Made by a program: the position numbers and the translations under genes
NCBI RefSeq assembly: GCF_001308265.1
Contig: NZ_CP012023.1
Coordinates: 2,990,932-3,054,931, forward strand
Origin: Celeribacter marinus
GTDB taxonomy: Bacteria > Pseudomonadota > Alphaproteobacteria > Rhodobacterales > Rhodobacteraceae
Direction: 5' to 3'
Length of the DNA: 64,000 nt
The notes under the pieces: model-generated
Databases searched by the model: none
What the model was told of the DNA's origin: nothing
The model's input: only the letters and a program-made list of their open reading frames with translations
Shown here: positions 55,862-63,956 of the stretch, piece by piece
Position numbering within the stretch: position 1 is the first letter of the stretch
Layout of the letters: each line of letters opens with the position of its first letter

Positions 55862-56139
55862 TGAGACTCGCGCGCGAAGTATGCAGTCGCCTTTTTTAGT
55901 ATGTTGCGCTCCTCGGTGACCCGCGCCAGTTCTCGCTTCAGTCGCTTGATCTCAGCAGCCTGTTCCGAAGTCTCGGCCCTAACTCGCGGCGACTTCGCGA
56001 ACTGCGACCTCCATGCGTAAAGCGACTTGGTACTGATCCCCAGCCGCTCCGCCACCTCGCTGACCGCATAACCACGCTCAACAACCTGCGCCACAGCGTC
56101 CTGTTTGAACTCGTCTGTAAACCGTATTCCCTTGTTCAT
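55858..56139 (-). CDS. IS3-family transposase OrfA (helix-turn-helix)
   Basis: A 93-residue protein with an N-terminal HTH_Tnp_1 domain (RFTDEFKQDAVAQVVERGYAVSEVAERLGISTKSLYAWRSQF) that binds the element's ends, and a C-terminal leucine-zipper-like coiled coil (QAAEIKRLKRELARVTEERNILKKA). It overlaps the orfB start by 4 bases. An AAAAAAG run near its end is the usual place for programmed frameshifting to make the OrfAB transposase. OrfA itself looks intact. Confidence 0.9.
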   Translation of the reverse strand: MNKGIRFTDEFKQDAVAQVVERGYAVSEVAERLGISTKSLYAWRSQFAKSPRVRAETSEQAAEIKRLKRELARVTEERNILKKATAYFARESQ

Positions 56140-56203
56140 GTCTGTCTCTCCTTGGTTCCAAAATTACCAAACAAAGCGTCTACAAATCTAGGGGCACCTC
56201 AAA

Positions 56204-56368
56204 GTTCTCCACGGCCCAGTGGACGAAGACGCGCTTAAACGCCTTGGTTTGGGTGAGGCCAATCGATCCGTGCTCTTGGGCATATTGCAGCGTCAAAAGT
56301 GCGCCCCGCAGCAGCGGCGAGCGCATTAAATCTGGATGATCATCAGGGAGCGTACGGAATGCAATCAT
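56204..56368 (-). pseudogene. N-terminal fragment of an unidentified gene cut by IS element
   Basis: About 55 chromosomal codons, starting MIAFRTLPDDHPDLMRSPLL and containing RGALLTLQYAQEHGSIGLTQTKAFKRVFVHWA, run into the IS right end and stop after FEVPLDL. It resembles the start of a plasmid- or island-type protein (DUF with LTQTKAF...FVHWA wording), but the family is not certain. It is on the opposite strand to, and unrelated to, the glycosyltransferase fragment on the other side of the IS. Confidence 0.55.
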
Positions 56369-56690
56369 GCGCAAGTGATGCCACGATCACAACGGCGATG
56401 CCAAGAGGCCCGTGTGTGCAGGCCTAGACGAGATCGCTGAGCATCCGTGCCAGGCGCCGAATGGAAACGGCGGATCTAGCCGACGATCCTGGATAGACTA
56501 GGCGTGTTGCGCGGAGATTATCTGATCTATTCTCCGCAAAATTTCCGGAGATTAAACTGGGGATGGTCACGATTGCCGCCATCACCCGGCCAAGCGAATG
56601 TGGTTCAATGCAGTGGAATGTCACCGACCATCGTTGAGCGCGGCTGATTATCTTTGATTGCAGCTTTTCGGGGGTTGCGCCTCGCCAAAC

Positions 56691-56709
56691 GTTGACGTGG
56701 TGTTGACGT
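56691..56709 (+). repeat. GTTGACGT direct repeat pair
   Basis: GTTGACGT occurs at 56691-56698 and 56702-56709, an 11-base period, about 70 bases from the tRNA remnant. A related pair with the same period lies on the other side. Possible arm-type sites for a tyrosine recombinase. Confidence 0.5.
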
Positions 56710-56775
56710 AAACTGCAAAACTGCCGATGGTACTATACTACCACTGGATTAAGGTATTGATTTATTGGTAAGATT

Positions 56776-56821
56776 TGGTTGCGGGAGTAGGATTTGAACC
56801 TACGACCTTCAGGTTATGAGC
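56776..56821 (-). other. 3' part of initiator tRNA-Met: island attachment-site remnant
   Basis: Read on the minus strand, 46 bases give GCTCATAACCTGAAGGTCG then the T-arm and CTCCCGCAACCA. This matches, from the anticodon loop (CAT) to the CCA end, the alphaproteobacterial tRNA-fMet as I remember it, with one apparent change in the acceptor side. The 5' half is absent, so no tRNA can be made. Such 3' fragments mark the far end of elements that integrate into tRNA genes. Confidence 0.8.
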
Positions 56822-56961
56822 TAAAGCATAATGTTTTCAATAGCTTATTTAAATCAATGCCTTAGCAGGCAAGCGTTTGAAAGCACAAACTTATCCACCG
56901 CTTCTCACCGGATTTCACCGTTTTGGCACGGACCAGAGTGTAGCACAAATAGCATTCACAG

Positions 56962-56981
56962 GTTGACCAGACGTTGACCAG
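56962..56981 (+). repeat. GTTGACCAG direct repeat pair
   Basis: GTTGACCAG occurs at 56962-56970 and 56973-56981, again with an 11-base period, about 140 bases beyond the tRNA remnant. It shares the GTTGAC core with the pair on the other side. Confidence 0.5.
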
Positions 56982-57310
56982 CATTCTCCCATGATCACTA
57001 AGAAGAGCGATCGAAATAGGTCCCGCGCACCAACGATGTTCAACAAAGCAAGAAACAGTACGTCCTAACACTGACGGCAGCAAAATCGACGGTTTCGGCC
57101 CATTCCTGCCATTCACCGACCTGTCAAGATGCTGCGGTCGCAGCCCGCTTTGCAGACATTCGCCGCACCAGCACAATCATCCAGTCGTTGGACGACTGCA
57201 ACGCGGGACAAAGTGTGCATTCGATGAGAGCAAGACAATGTCAGCTTTCGGCTGGTAGGTATGCTGGACAATAACTTGATCGTCGCGAAAGCTTTGCGAT
57301 ATTGGGCCAG

Positions 57311-57952
57311 CTATATTTTTAACTCAACTTCGTGCGGGAAAATACCTTTAGAGATGTAGTCCAATTCTGCAGGCGTAGAGATACGCCCCAAGACTTCATT
57401 TCGGTGGGAATGACGCCCAAACTGAGCAATGACGGCCCTATGCTTTCTGGGCTGTCCCGCCGCAAACTCGTACACATCTTTCAAATTATCAGGCGCATCT
57501 TCTTTGATTTGATCTGCAATGGCGATGACGCGGTCTAAGTTGGCCAAATGATTTGGGCACTCACAGTGTTCCATGGGCAACTTGAAAACTGACTTGAACC
57601 ACACGTTTTCAAGCGCGTCAAAGTGGCCGTTCTCAAGTCCCTCAAGACAGAGGTGCAGTGCCTTAGGGTCCTGCGCATAAGCCTTTGCAGTTCCCGCCCA
57701 CACGGTTCTTGGAAACTGGTCAAGCAAGATAATAAGAGCCAACCGCCCGATTGGTTCGTCCGCCCAACTATCAAACTCTCCTTGTGCGGCGCGCTCGGTG
57801 GCTTCCGTGTATTTCGCGATGATTTCATCGTTCGCGCCGCCCCTCATACGCCATGACCACAAATCCATATGGGCCTTTGGTTCTGGGCTTGGTCCGTCTG
57901 GAAACCAGAAGTTGATGATTTCTCTAGGCGTGATTTCAAATTGATTTGGCAT
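57311..57952 (-). CDS. DUF924-family protein
   Basis: A 213-residue soluble protein of unknown function. The family wording is clear: INFWFPDG near the N-terminus, LALIILLDQFPRTVWAGTAKAYAQDPKAL, FKLPMEHCE, and GRHSHRNEVLGR near the C-terminus. The ATG at 57952, with CTGGAGAG upstream, is preferred to one twelve codons earlier. It lies between the tRNA remnant and the recombinase gene, so it may be cargo of the element or a host gene beside it. Relatives are widespread in proteobacteria. Confidence 0.87.
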   Translation of the reverse strand: MPNQFEITPREIINFWFPDGPSPEPKAHMDLWSWRMRGGANDEIIAKYTEATERAAQGEFDSWADEPIGRLALIILLDQFPRTVWAGTAKAYAQDPKALHLCLEGLENGHFDALENVWFKSVFKLPMEHCECPNHLANLDRVIAIADQIKEDAPDNLKDVYEFAAGQPRKHRAVIAQFGRHSHRNEVLGRISTPAELDYISKGIFPHEVELKI

Positions 57953-58203
57953 TCTAACTCTCCAGAAATTTATCGAGTTCGCATACACGTTGACGGGAAA
58001 CTCAAGTTAGTTCCAGCAAAATGCGTAAAGAGCGAGAAAACTGAGTTCTCAACCGATGACAGTTCGGTATGCGCGAGGCGGAAGTCGCCATTCGCTATCC
58101 TGCCGTGAGATCGTCGATCAGGGCTCAGTCCTGCCGACCGCTGCGGGAACCATGAAGGCCTGGTCTTGATTGGCGAACGGCAATAGCCGCACGCCAACTT
58201 CGT

Positions 58204-58836
58204 TCAGATGTCGATCCGTTCAGCAATGCTTAGCGCATCTTCCAGCTCAACGCCCAGATAACGCACTGTGCTATCGACCTTCGTATGGCCTAACAAAAGT
58301 TGCACGGCGCGGAGGTTCCCCGTCTTGCGGTAAATCTCCGCAGCTTTGGTTCGGCGCATCGAGTGTGTTCCGTATCCGCTGGGTTCCAGGCCAATCGCTG
58401 TAACCCAGTCACGAACAAGTCGACCATATTGACGTGTTGAGATATGCGGGCGGTCGTGGAAACGGCTCGGAAACATGAACCGGCACCCGATCATCTCAGG
58501 AGATCGCACCCACGCAATGACGGTATCTCTTGTGTTTTCAGTGAGTTCGAACTGAACGGGTTTCTTGGTTTTACTCTGGACTATTGAAACGCGTTCGCGA
58601 ACGCGGTCATCTTTGACCAAATCGGCCACGGCGAGTTTGACCAGATCACAGCCGCGCAGTTTGCTATCAATCGCAACGTTAAACAGCGCAAGGTCACGAA
58701 GATAACCCGAAAGTTCAAGCCGCGCCCGGATGGCCCACACTTGTTTAGGAAGAAGGGGACGTTTTTGGCCGATGATCCGGCCCTTGTTCCAGGCTCTGTG
58801 TTTTGGGGTAACTGCGGGAAGTTGGACTCTTGGCAT
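58204..58836 (-). CDS. Tyrosine-type site-specific recombinase/integrase
   Basis: A 210-residue recombinase of the short type that lacks a separate N-terminal arm-binding domain. The catalytic residues are in place: R61 (SKLRGCDL), Lys in SKTKK (about 89-92), H158 and R161 (THSMRR), H184 (LLGHTK) and nucleophile Y193 (VRYLG). The ATG at 58836, preceded by GGAGGGCATATT, is chosen over the longer frame, whose first 48 residues look non-coding. It is 1.4 kb from the tRNA-fMet remnant, with the DUF924 gene between. Confidence 0.88.
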   Translation of the reverse strand: MPRVQLPAVTPKHRAWNKGRIIGQKRPLLPKQVWAIRARLELSGYLRDLALFNVAIDSKLRGCDLVKLAVADLVKDDRVRERVSIVQSKTKKPVQFELTENTRDTVIAWVRSPEMIGCRFMFPSRFHDRPHISTRQYGRLVRDWVTAIGLEPSGYGTHSMRRTKAAEIYRKTGNLRAVQLLLGHTKVDSTVRYLGVELEDALSIAERIDI

Positions 58837-59103
58837 AATATGCCCTCCAATCCTCCCTCCAAACCCAGACATCAGCACCGCGCTGACAAAGAGAGCATAG
58901 CATCCAGCTGAATGGCCGTTATCCGAAGTTGTTGGAACCCTGTTTCTCTGCCAGTGCATTCGTCCGCACAGAGCCCACAATGACCGATGCTGCAGTGTGC
59001 ATGAATGTCGGCTTAGGCATCAACAACAAATCAAATGCGCTTCCGACTACCAAGGTTTATCATCTCATTGAATTGCTAGAAAACCTAAAATCTGTCGATG
59101 ACA

Positions 59104-59688
59104 CTACATCTGCGGAATTTTCTCGTCCCGCGCTGTGTAGTCAACAATTTGCGCAATCCGCTTGGTCCGTGTTTGTGGTGTTTTGGCCAGCTTCACCCAA
59201 CGTAACAAATTACGCCTGTAAGACGGCGCGCTGTCATCGAAGTTCTGCGCCGCAATCGGTTTGCCATCAAGTGCCGCGCGCAAATCGTCGGGCACGATCA
59301 GTGCATCCACATCCGCCCAATAGTCCCAAAGCCCGTTTTCTTTGGACGCTGCAATTGAATTTAGCCCTGCAACGGTCATTCGCCCATCCGCAATCAGCCG
59401 CGAGGCGCGGTCTTTGTAGCTTTTGGCCCATGCTTGGGTCTGGCGCGGTCCGATTATTTGCATTGTGCGGTCATCATCCAACTTGCGGCGGATGCCGTCG
59501 ATCCACCCGAATGCAATAACCTCATCCAAGATGTCCTGTGTGGAGACATATTTGTTGGGCACGCTTTTCTTAAACGTCACCAGCCAGATGTTTTCAGACT
59601 GGGTGTGATGCGCTGTCAGCCAATCGCGCAGCTCTGCGACGGAGCTAACCGTCACTTTCTCAAAACGGTCTGTCGGGATACCGGCCAT
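59104..59688 (-). CDS. YdeI/OmpD-associated family protein
   Basis: A 194-residue soluble protein of the YdeI (Bacteriocin-protection/OmpdA) family. Visible family blocks are NIWLVTFKK, EVIAFGWIDGIRRKLDDDRTMQ and LIVPDDLRAAL, with SYRRNLLRWVKLAKTPQTRTKRI near the C-terminus. The biochemical role is unknown; relatives are linked to antimicrobial peptide resistance. Its ATG is immediately next to the RND permease stop, sharing one base, so it is probably the last gene of that operon. Confidence 0.85.
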   Translation of the reverse strand: MAGIPTDRFEKVTVSSVAELRDWLTAHHTQSENIWLVTFKKSVPNKYVSTQDILDEVIAFGWIDGIRRKLDDDRTMQIIGPRQTQAWAKSYKDRASRLIADGRMTVAGLNSIAASKENGLWDYWADVDALIVPDDLRAALDGKPIAAQNFDDSAPSYRRNLLRWVKLAKTPQTRTKRIAQIVDYTARDEKIPQM

Positions 59689-62600
59689 TACGCCACTGCC
59701 AGTGCGCTGGCGGCACGTTTGTCCGCGCGTCGTTCTTTGCGCAAATATGTATGGTAGAGCACCGGCACGCCGATCAGCGTCAGGATGGACGCGAAGCCCA
59801 AACCACCCATAATTGTCACCGCCATCGCCGCAAAGAACCCGTCGGCCAGCAATGGGAGCATCCCAAGAATTGTGGTGCCGGCGGCCAGCACGACAGGGCG
59901 CAAACGACTAACACTTGCAGTGATGATCGCCTTGTACTGCGGGAGTCCTTCGGCCTTTTGCGCATCGATTTCCTCGACCAGCACAATGGCGTTTTTGATC
60001 AACATGCCAGATAGGGATAACAGTCCCAGCATCGCCGTAAAGCTGAACGCAAGGTTTGCATAAAGCAGGCCAAGCGCCACACCATTGATCGCCATTGGCA
60101 CAATCGTCCAGATCACCGCAGTCTGGCGCAGTTTGCCGAACAACAGGACCGTGATCAGCAGCATAGTGCCGAATGCCAATGGCATTTGGCGGCCCAGCGA
60201 CGCTTGCGCCTCGCCTGCGCTTTCAAACTCACCACCCCATTCAAGGCGGTAACCGACGGGCAGATCGATCGCTTCGATTAGGGGGCGGATTTCACCAAAA
60301 ACGGTTGGTGGTGTTAGCCCGTCGATGACGTTCGCTTGCACGGTGATTGTCGCGACACGGTTACGCCGCTCAATGACTGGGTCTTCAGCCACTACGGCAA
60401 ATCCGTCGATGACTTGGCTTAACGGCAGATAGCCCCCGATGGCGTTAGAATAAACAATCTGGTCCAGAAGTTGCCCGTCGCGGGCCGTTTCACTGCGCGG
60501 GGTCCGCACGATAATGTCGATCAAGCGGTCTCGTTCGCGGAAGGTGCCCGCGGGTATCCCGTTCGTGGCCAGTGCAATGGCATTTGCCACATCGCTGCGC
60601 GCAATCCCGGCGGCTTGTGCGCGATCTTCGGCATAAATCGGGCGCGTGACAATTTCGCGTTCGCGCCAGTCGCTGTGTTCACTATGCAAAAGGGGCGTGG
60701 CCGTGCGCAGAATGTCTTCGGCTTGCAATGCCAGCATACGCAAAACCTCTGGATCAGGGCCGGAAAAACGCGCCTCAATGTCGGAGCTAACGGGCGGTCC
60801 GTAAATTATCCGTTTCGTTTGCAGTTCAGCCCATGGCAGCGCTTCGATACCGAACTGGTCCAGCTCGGCGCGCAAGGCAGGAATCGCCTCTGGCGATGTG
60901 GCGCGGATCACCAGTTGCCCGTAAGAGCTGTCGCGGCGCGCCGGGTTATAGGTCAGGATGAACCGCGTCAGGCCTTGGCCAATAGTCGCCGTCACATCTG
61001 CAACATCATCGCGGGCCAAAAGCCAGTCTTCAATGACTTTCAAATCGTTTGAAACTTCGCCAATTGCGGTGCCTTGAGCCGCCTTATACTCGAGGTAAAA
61101 CAGCGGCGTCGTCGCGGGTGGAAAGAACTGTTGCTTGACCTGCGCAAAGGCCATCACGCACGCGACAGTCGTGCCGATTAACCCTGCAATGACCAACCAT
61201 CGCAGCTTGAGCGCCCAGCGGACGACGCCACCATAGGCGCGAAAAACAGGGCCGTCATAGCCAGTATCATCACCGACCAAACCGCCCGTTTTGAACAAGT
61301 AGTGACCCAACAGCGGCGTCACCGTCACGGCGACAAACCATGACAGCAACAGCGAGATCGCGATGACTGCAAACAGCGAAAACATGAACTCGCCCGTGGC
61401 GTCAGGTGACAGACCAATCCCCGCAAAGGCCATAATGCCAATAATCGTCGCCCCCAGCAGTGGAATCTGGGTTTTCTTTGAAGCAGTATCGGCGGCCTCG
61501 CGCGAGGAGCGGCCTTTGCGCATTTCCTGCTGCATGCCTTCAGCGATGACGATGCCGTTATCGACCAGCATACCCATCGCGATAATCAATGCACCAAGGC
61601 TGATCCGCTCAACTTTGACGTCAAACAAATACATGAAAAAGAAGGTGGATGTGACAGTCAGCAACAGCGACACGCCAACGACAACAGCAGCGCGCGGTCC
61701 CATAAACAGTGCCAGAACACCGATCACGACGCCCACAGACATCGCCAGCGACACTAGGAAACTGCCGTTGGCATCGTCCACCACGCGATGTTGTTCGTAG
61801 ATAGGCGTGACCGTGACGCCCACCGGCAAAAGTTCTTCAAGAACATCCAGTTCCGCCTCAACGCGCTGACCGACGTTCACGATATTCTCAGATAACAAGC
61901 CAGACACGCCAAGGGTAAACACCTCTTGACCGTTGTGGCGAAGAATGTGTTCGGGATCGTCGACACGACCGCGGCTGACTTGGGCGATATCAAGCAGGTT
62001 CAGAACCTCACCCTGAAATCCGAACGTCAGGCCGCTGATCTCGCTTACGCTATCCTCGGCAGAGGGGCCTTGAATGCGCAGATTGGCGCTTCCGTTGCTG
62101 ACAAATCCTGTTGGATTAATTGCAGTTGACGCGCTGATCGCCCCGATGATCAGCCCCGGATCAATGCCAAGGGAGGATACGATCTGCGAGGATGGTTCGA
62201 CAAAAATCGCTTCTTCCGGCAGGCCCTGAATTTCAACGTTTGCCACGCCTTCGACCGTTAACAGATCGCGGCGCATAAAGGTTGCGATGTCCCATCTTTC
62301 GGCGTCCGAAAACCCGGGCGCTGATACGGCATATAAAATGCCAAAGACGTCTCCGAAATCGTCATTCACGATTGACGGCAAAGCACCTGTGGGTAGCGCT
62401 CCACGAGCGTCAGCAACACGGTCGCGCAGGTCATCCCAAATCTGGGGGAGCTCGTCACCGCCGAACTGGTCCTCTACTTCGACCTCTATGACGGAACTGC
62501 CTTGCGTGTTGCGCGATGTAACAGTCTTGATCTCATCCATCTGCTGGATTTCGGCTTCCAGCACTTCTGATATTTCTGTCGCCACCTCTGCCGCTGTCGC

Positions 62601-62759
62601 ACCCGGATAAGGCGTGATGACCAATGCAGATTTGAGGGTGAATGTCGGGTCTTCCAGTTTGCCGACCGACAAATAACCCACCGCGCCACCGATCAGCGCG
62701 AAAATCATGAAAAGCCAGGTGTAGATCGGATATTCAATTGAGAACCGCGCGATTTTCAT
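59688..62759 (-). CDS. RND efflux pump permease (second system)
   Basis: A 1023-residue proton-driven exporter with the RND plan of 12 helices and two periplasmic loops. The relay in TM4 reads GMLVDNGIVIAEG, i.e. one Asp followed by Asn instead of the AcrB Asp-Asp pair, and the TM10 lysine is kept in SGMLIKNAIVLVEE. It starts MKIARFSIEYPIYTW, a form common in a separate branch of HAE1 pumps and unlike the first pump here. The ATG at 62759 lies four bases after the adaptor stop and follows GGAGTAGGTTG. Confidence 0.92.
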   Translation of the reverse strand: MKIARFSIEYPIYTWLFMIFALIGGAVGYLSVGKLEDPTFTLKSALVITPYPGATAAEVATEISEVLEAEIQQMDEIKTVTSRNTQGSSVIEVEVEDQFGGDELPQIWDDLRDRVADARGALPTGALPSIVNDDFGDVFGILYAVSAPGFSDAERWDIATFMRRDLLTVEGVANVEIQGLPEEAIFVEPSSQIVSSLGIDPGLIIGAISASTAINPTGFVSNGSANLRIQGPSAEDSVSEISGLTFGFQGEVLNLLDIAQVSRGRVDDPEHILRHNGQEVFTLGVSGLLSENIVNVGQRVEAELDVLEELLPVGVTVTPIYEQHRVVDDANGSFLVSLAMSVGVVIGVLALFMGPRAAVVVGVSLLLTVTSTFFFMYLFDVKVERISLGALIIAMGMLVDNGIVIAEGMQQEMRKGRSSREAADTASKKTQIPLLGATIIGIMAFAGIGLSPDATGEFMFSLFAVIAISLLLSWFVAVTVTPLLGHYLFKTGGLVGDDTGYDGPVFRAYGGVVRWALKLRWLVIAGLIGTTVACVMAFAQVKQQFFPPATTPLFYLEYKAAQGTAIGEVSNDLKVIEDWLLARDDVADVTATIGQGLTRFILTYNPARRDSSYGQLVIRATSPEAIPALRAELDQFGIEALPWAELQTKRIIYGPPVSSDIEARFSGPDPEVLRMLALQAEDILRTATPLLHSEHSDWREREIVTRPIYAEDRAQAAGIARSDVANAIALATNGIPAGTFRERDRLIDIIVRTPRSETARDGQLLDQIVYSNAIGGYLPLSQVIDGFAVVAEDPVIERRNRVATITVQANVIDGLTPPTVFGEIRPLIEAIDLPVGYRLEWGGEFESAGEAQASLGRQMPLAFGTMLLITVLLFGKLRQTAVIWTIVPMAINGVALGLLYANLAFSFTAMLGLLSLSGMLIKNAIVLVEEIDAQKAEGLPQYKAIITASVSRLRPVVLAAGTTILGMLPLLADGFFAAMAVTIMGGLGFASILTLIGVPVLYHTYLRKERRADKRAASALAVA

Positions 62760-62763
62760 CAAC

Positions 62764-63840
62764 CTACTCCACACTCATGCCGGTGAAGGGGCGTACGGTT
62801 TCGCCATCGCGCAGCATTTGGATACCTGCGCCGACGATCCACAGGTCTGGACCAACGCCGGTAACAGTGATCTGCGCACCATTGGCTGAGGCCACATTTA
62901 CAGGCACCAAGCCAACTGTTCCGTTTTTACCTTCAGCATTGGGTGTGTAGATCATGACCTGCGCACCATCGTTGGTCATCGTCACGGCTGATGGCGGCAG
63001 CGTAATCGCCGTTGCATCGCGGTCCCGCAGGCGTGCAGTCACAGTCATTGAAGCGCCCGGAATAATTGCCGTGGGCACCTGAGTGGACGGCAAGGCCAAA
63101 GTGACACGGTAGCTTTGACCGATACTTTGCGTCTCTGCGTTGAATTCGCGCAAGGTCAGCGGCACTTCGCCCTCAAACAGGGGGGATGTGCCGACAAATC
63201 TGATACCTTCAACATCAGATAGGCTTTGAAACAGCCGCTCTGGCACGTCGATTTCAACGCGAACTTCCGACATGTCATGCAAGCGCACGATGGGTTGGCC
63301 CGGCGATACATTCGCGAAATTGGGCGTCAAACGAGATGCCACCAGCGCGCGGAATGGGGCGTGGAGTGCTGCGTCCTCAAGCGCATCTGTGGCCTCGCGC
63401 AGCGCCAAAGCGGCCAGATCACGCGCCGTTTCTGCATTTTCGGCCTGCGTTGCCGAGGCCACGTTTGACTGGACGAGGGTTTGCGCGCGTGTCAGATCAC
63501 GATTGGTTTGGGCGAGCTGTAGGGTCGCACGCTCGACTGCACGCTCAAACGGGGCCAAATCCATCGCCGCAATTTGGACACCGTCGTCCAGAAACTGGCC
63601 TTCTTGGGCATCAAACATGATCAACCGCCCACCGACCTCAAACGACAGATCAACTGTTTCGCGCGCCGCTACCTGACCGAAAAACACACGCTCGAGCTGT
63701 ACTGCGCCACCCCCGGCCTGAATGAGCTTAACCGCCCGTATAGGTGCTGTGTCGCCCGACGGTGTCAAATCTTCGGTGTCTTGGGCGTGCGCTGGAACTG
63801 ATAGGGCAAGAGTGACTAAGAGTAAGATGGTCGCTTTCAT
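62764..63840 (-). CDS. RND efflux periplasmic adaptor subunit (second system)
   Basis: A 358-residue membrane-fusion protein. The signal peptide is MKATILLLVTLALSVPAHA. It has a lipoyl half-motif (FEVGGRLIMFDAQEGQFLDDGVQIAAMDL), a short coiled-coil hairpin rich in Ala, Gln and Thr (about 105-150), then the second half-motif and barrel domain. It is the first gene of the three-gene unit and is divergent from a TetR-type gene across a duplicated GTAC operator. Confidence 0.9.
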   Translation of the reverse strand: MKATILLLVTLALSVPAHAQDTEDLTPSGDTAPIRAVKLIQAGGGAVQLERVFFGQVAARETVDLSFEVGGRLIMFDAQEGQFLDDGVQIAAMDLAPFERAVERATLQLAQTNRDLTRAQTLVQSNVASATQAENAETARDLAALALREATDALEDAALHAPFRALVASRLTPNFANVSPGQPIVRLHDMSEVRVEIDVPERLFQSLSDVEGIRFVGTSPLFEGEVPLTLREFNAETQSIGQSYRVTLALPSTQVPTAIIPGASMTVTARLRDRDATAITLPPSAVTMTNDGAQVMIYTPNAEGKNGTVGLVPVNVASANGAQITVTGVGPDLWIVGAGIQMLRDGETVRPFTGMSVE

Positions 63841-63858
63841 CAGGTGGCTTTCTGCATG

Positions 63859-63874
63859 GGTACTGCGCCGTACC
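63859..63874. promoter_or_regulatory. Candidate TetR operator copy 1
   Basis: GGTAC-N6-GTACC, a perfect 5-bp inverted repeat 18 bases upstream of the adaptor ATG. It shares the GTAC-N6-GTAC core and six-base spacer with copy 2. Confidence 0.55.
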
Positions 63875-63906
63875 TAGAGCATGCCACCAAGACGGCAAGT
63901 TAAAAG

Positions 63907-63922
63907 AGTACGGAGCAGTACT
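63907..63922. promoter_or_regulatory. Candidate TetR operator copy 2
   Basis: AGTAC-N6-GTACT, a perfect 5-bp inverted repeat that extends imperfectly into AAAAG and TTTTC flanks. It is 48 bases from copy 1, centre to centre, and 34 bases from the TetR-type start. Confidence 0.6.
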
Positions 63923-63956
63923 TTTCTTTTTGCACCACGCGGCTTAGGTGTGTTTT

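Larger units (their letters stand above)
54926..56203 (-). mobile_element. IS3-family insertion sequence, degenerate
   Basis: About 1278 bp bounded by a perfect 16-bp inverted repeat, TTTGAGGTGCCCCTAG (54926-54941) and its complement (56188-56203); similarity continues imperfectly to about 29 bp. It carries orfA and orfB in the usual overlapping arrangement on the minus strand, with an A6G slippery run at 55892-55898. No 3-4 bp target duplication is present: AGAT precedes it and GTTC follows. orfB is broken. Confidence 0.88.
56369..57310. other. Gene-poor stretch around the tRNA-fMet remnant
   Basis: No convincing coding sequence was found in these 940 bases; the short open frames have unlikely composition. 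The stretch holds the tRNA-fMet 3' remnant, two pairs of GTTGAC direct repeats on either side of it, and otherwise unremarkable AT-richer DNA. It looks like the edge of an integrated and partly decayed element. Confidence 0.6.

Noticed and set aside
56776..56821. Functional tRNA-Met gene
   Set aside because: Only the part from the anticodon loop to CCA is present; the D-arm and 5' acceptor strand are missing, so it cannot fold into a tRNA.
56862..57176. Minus-strand open frame of 104 codons
   Set aside because: Cysteine- and tryptophan-rich low-plausibility sequence with no ribosome-binding site, in a region of mobile-element debris.
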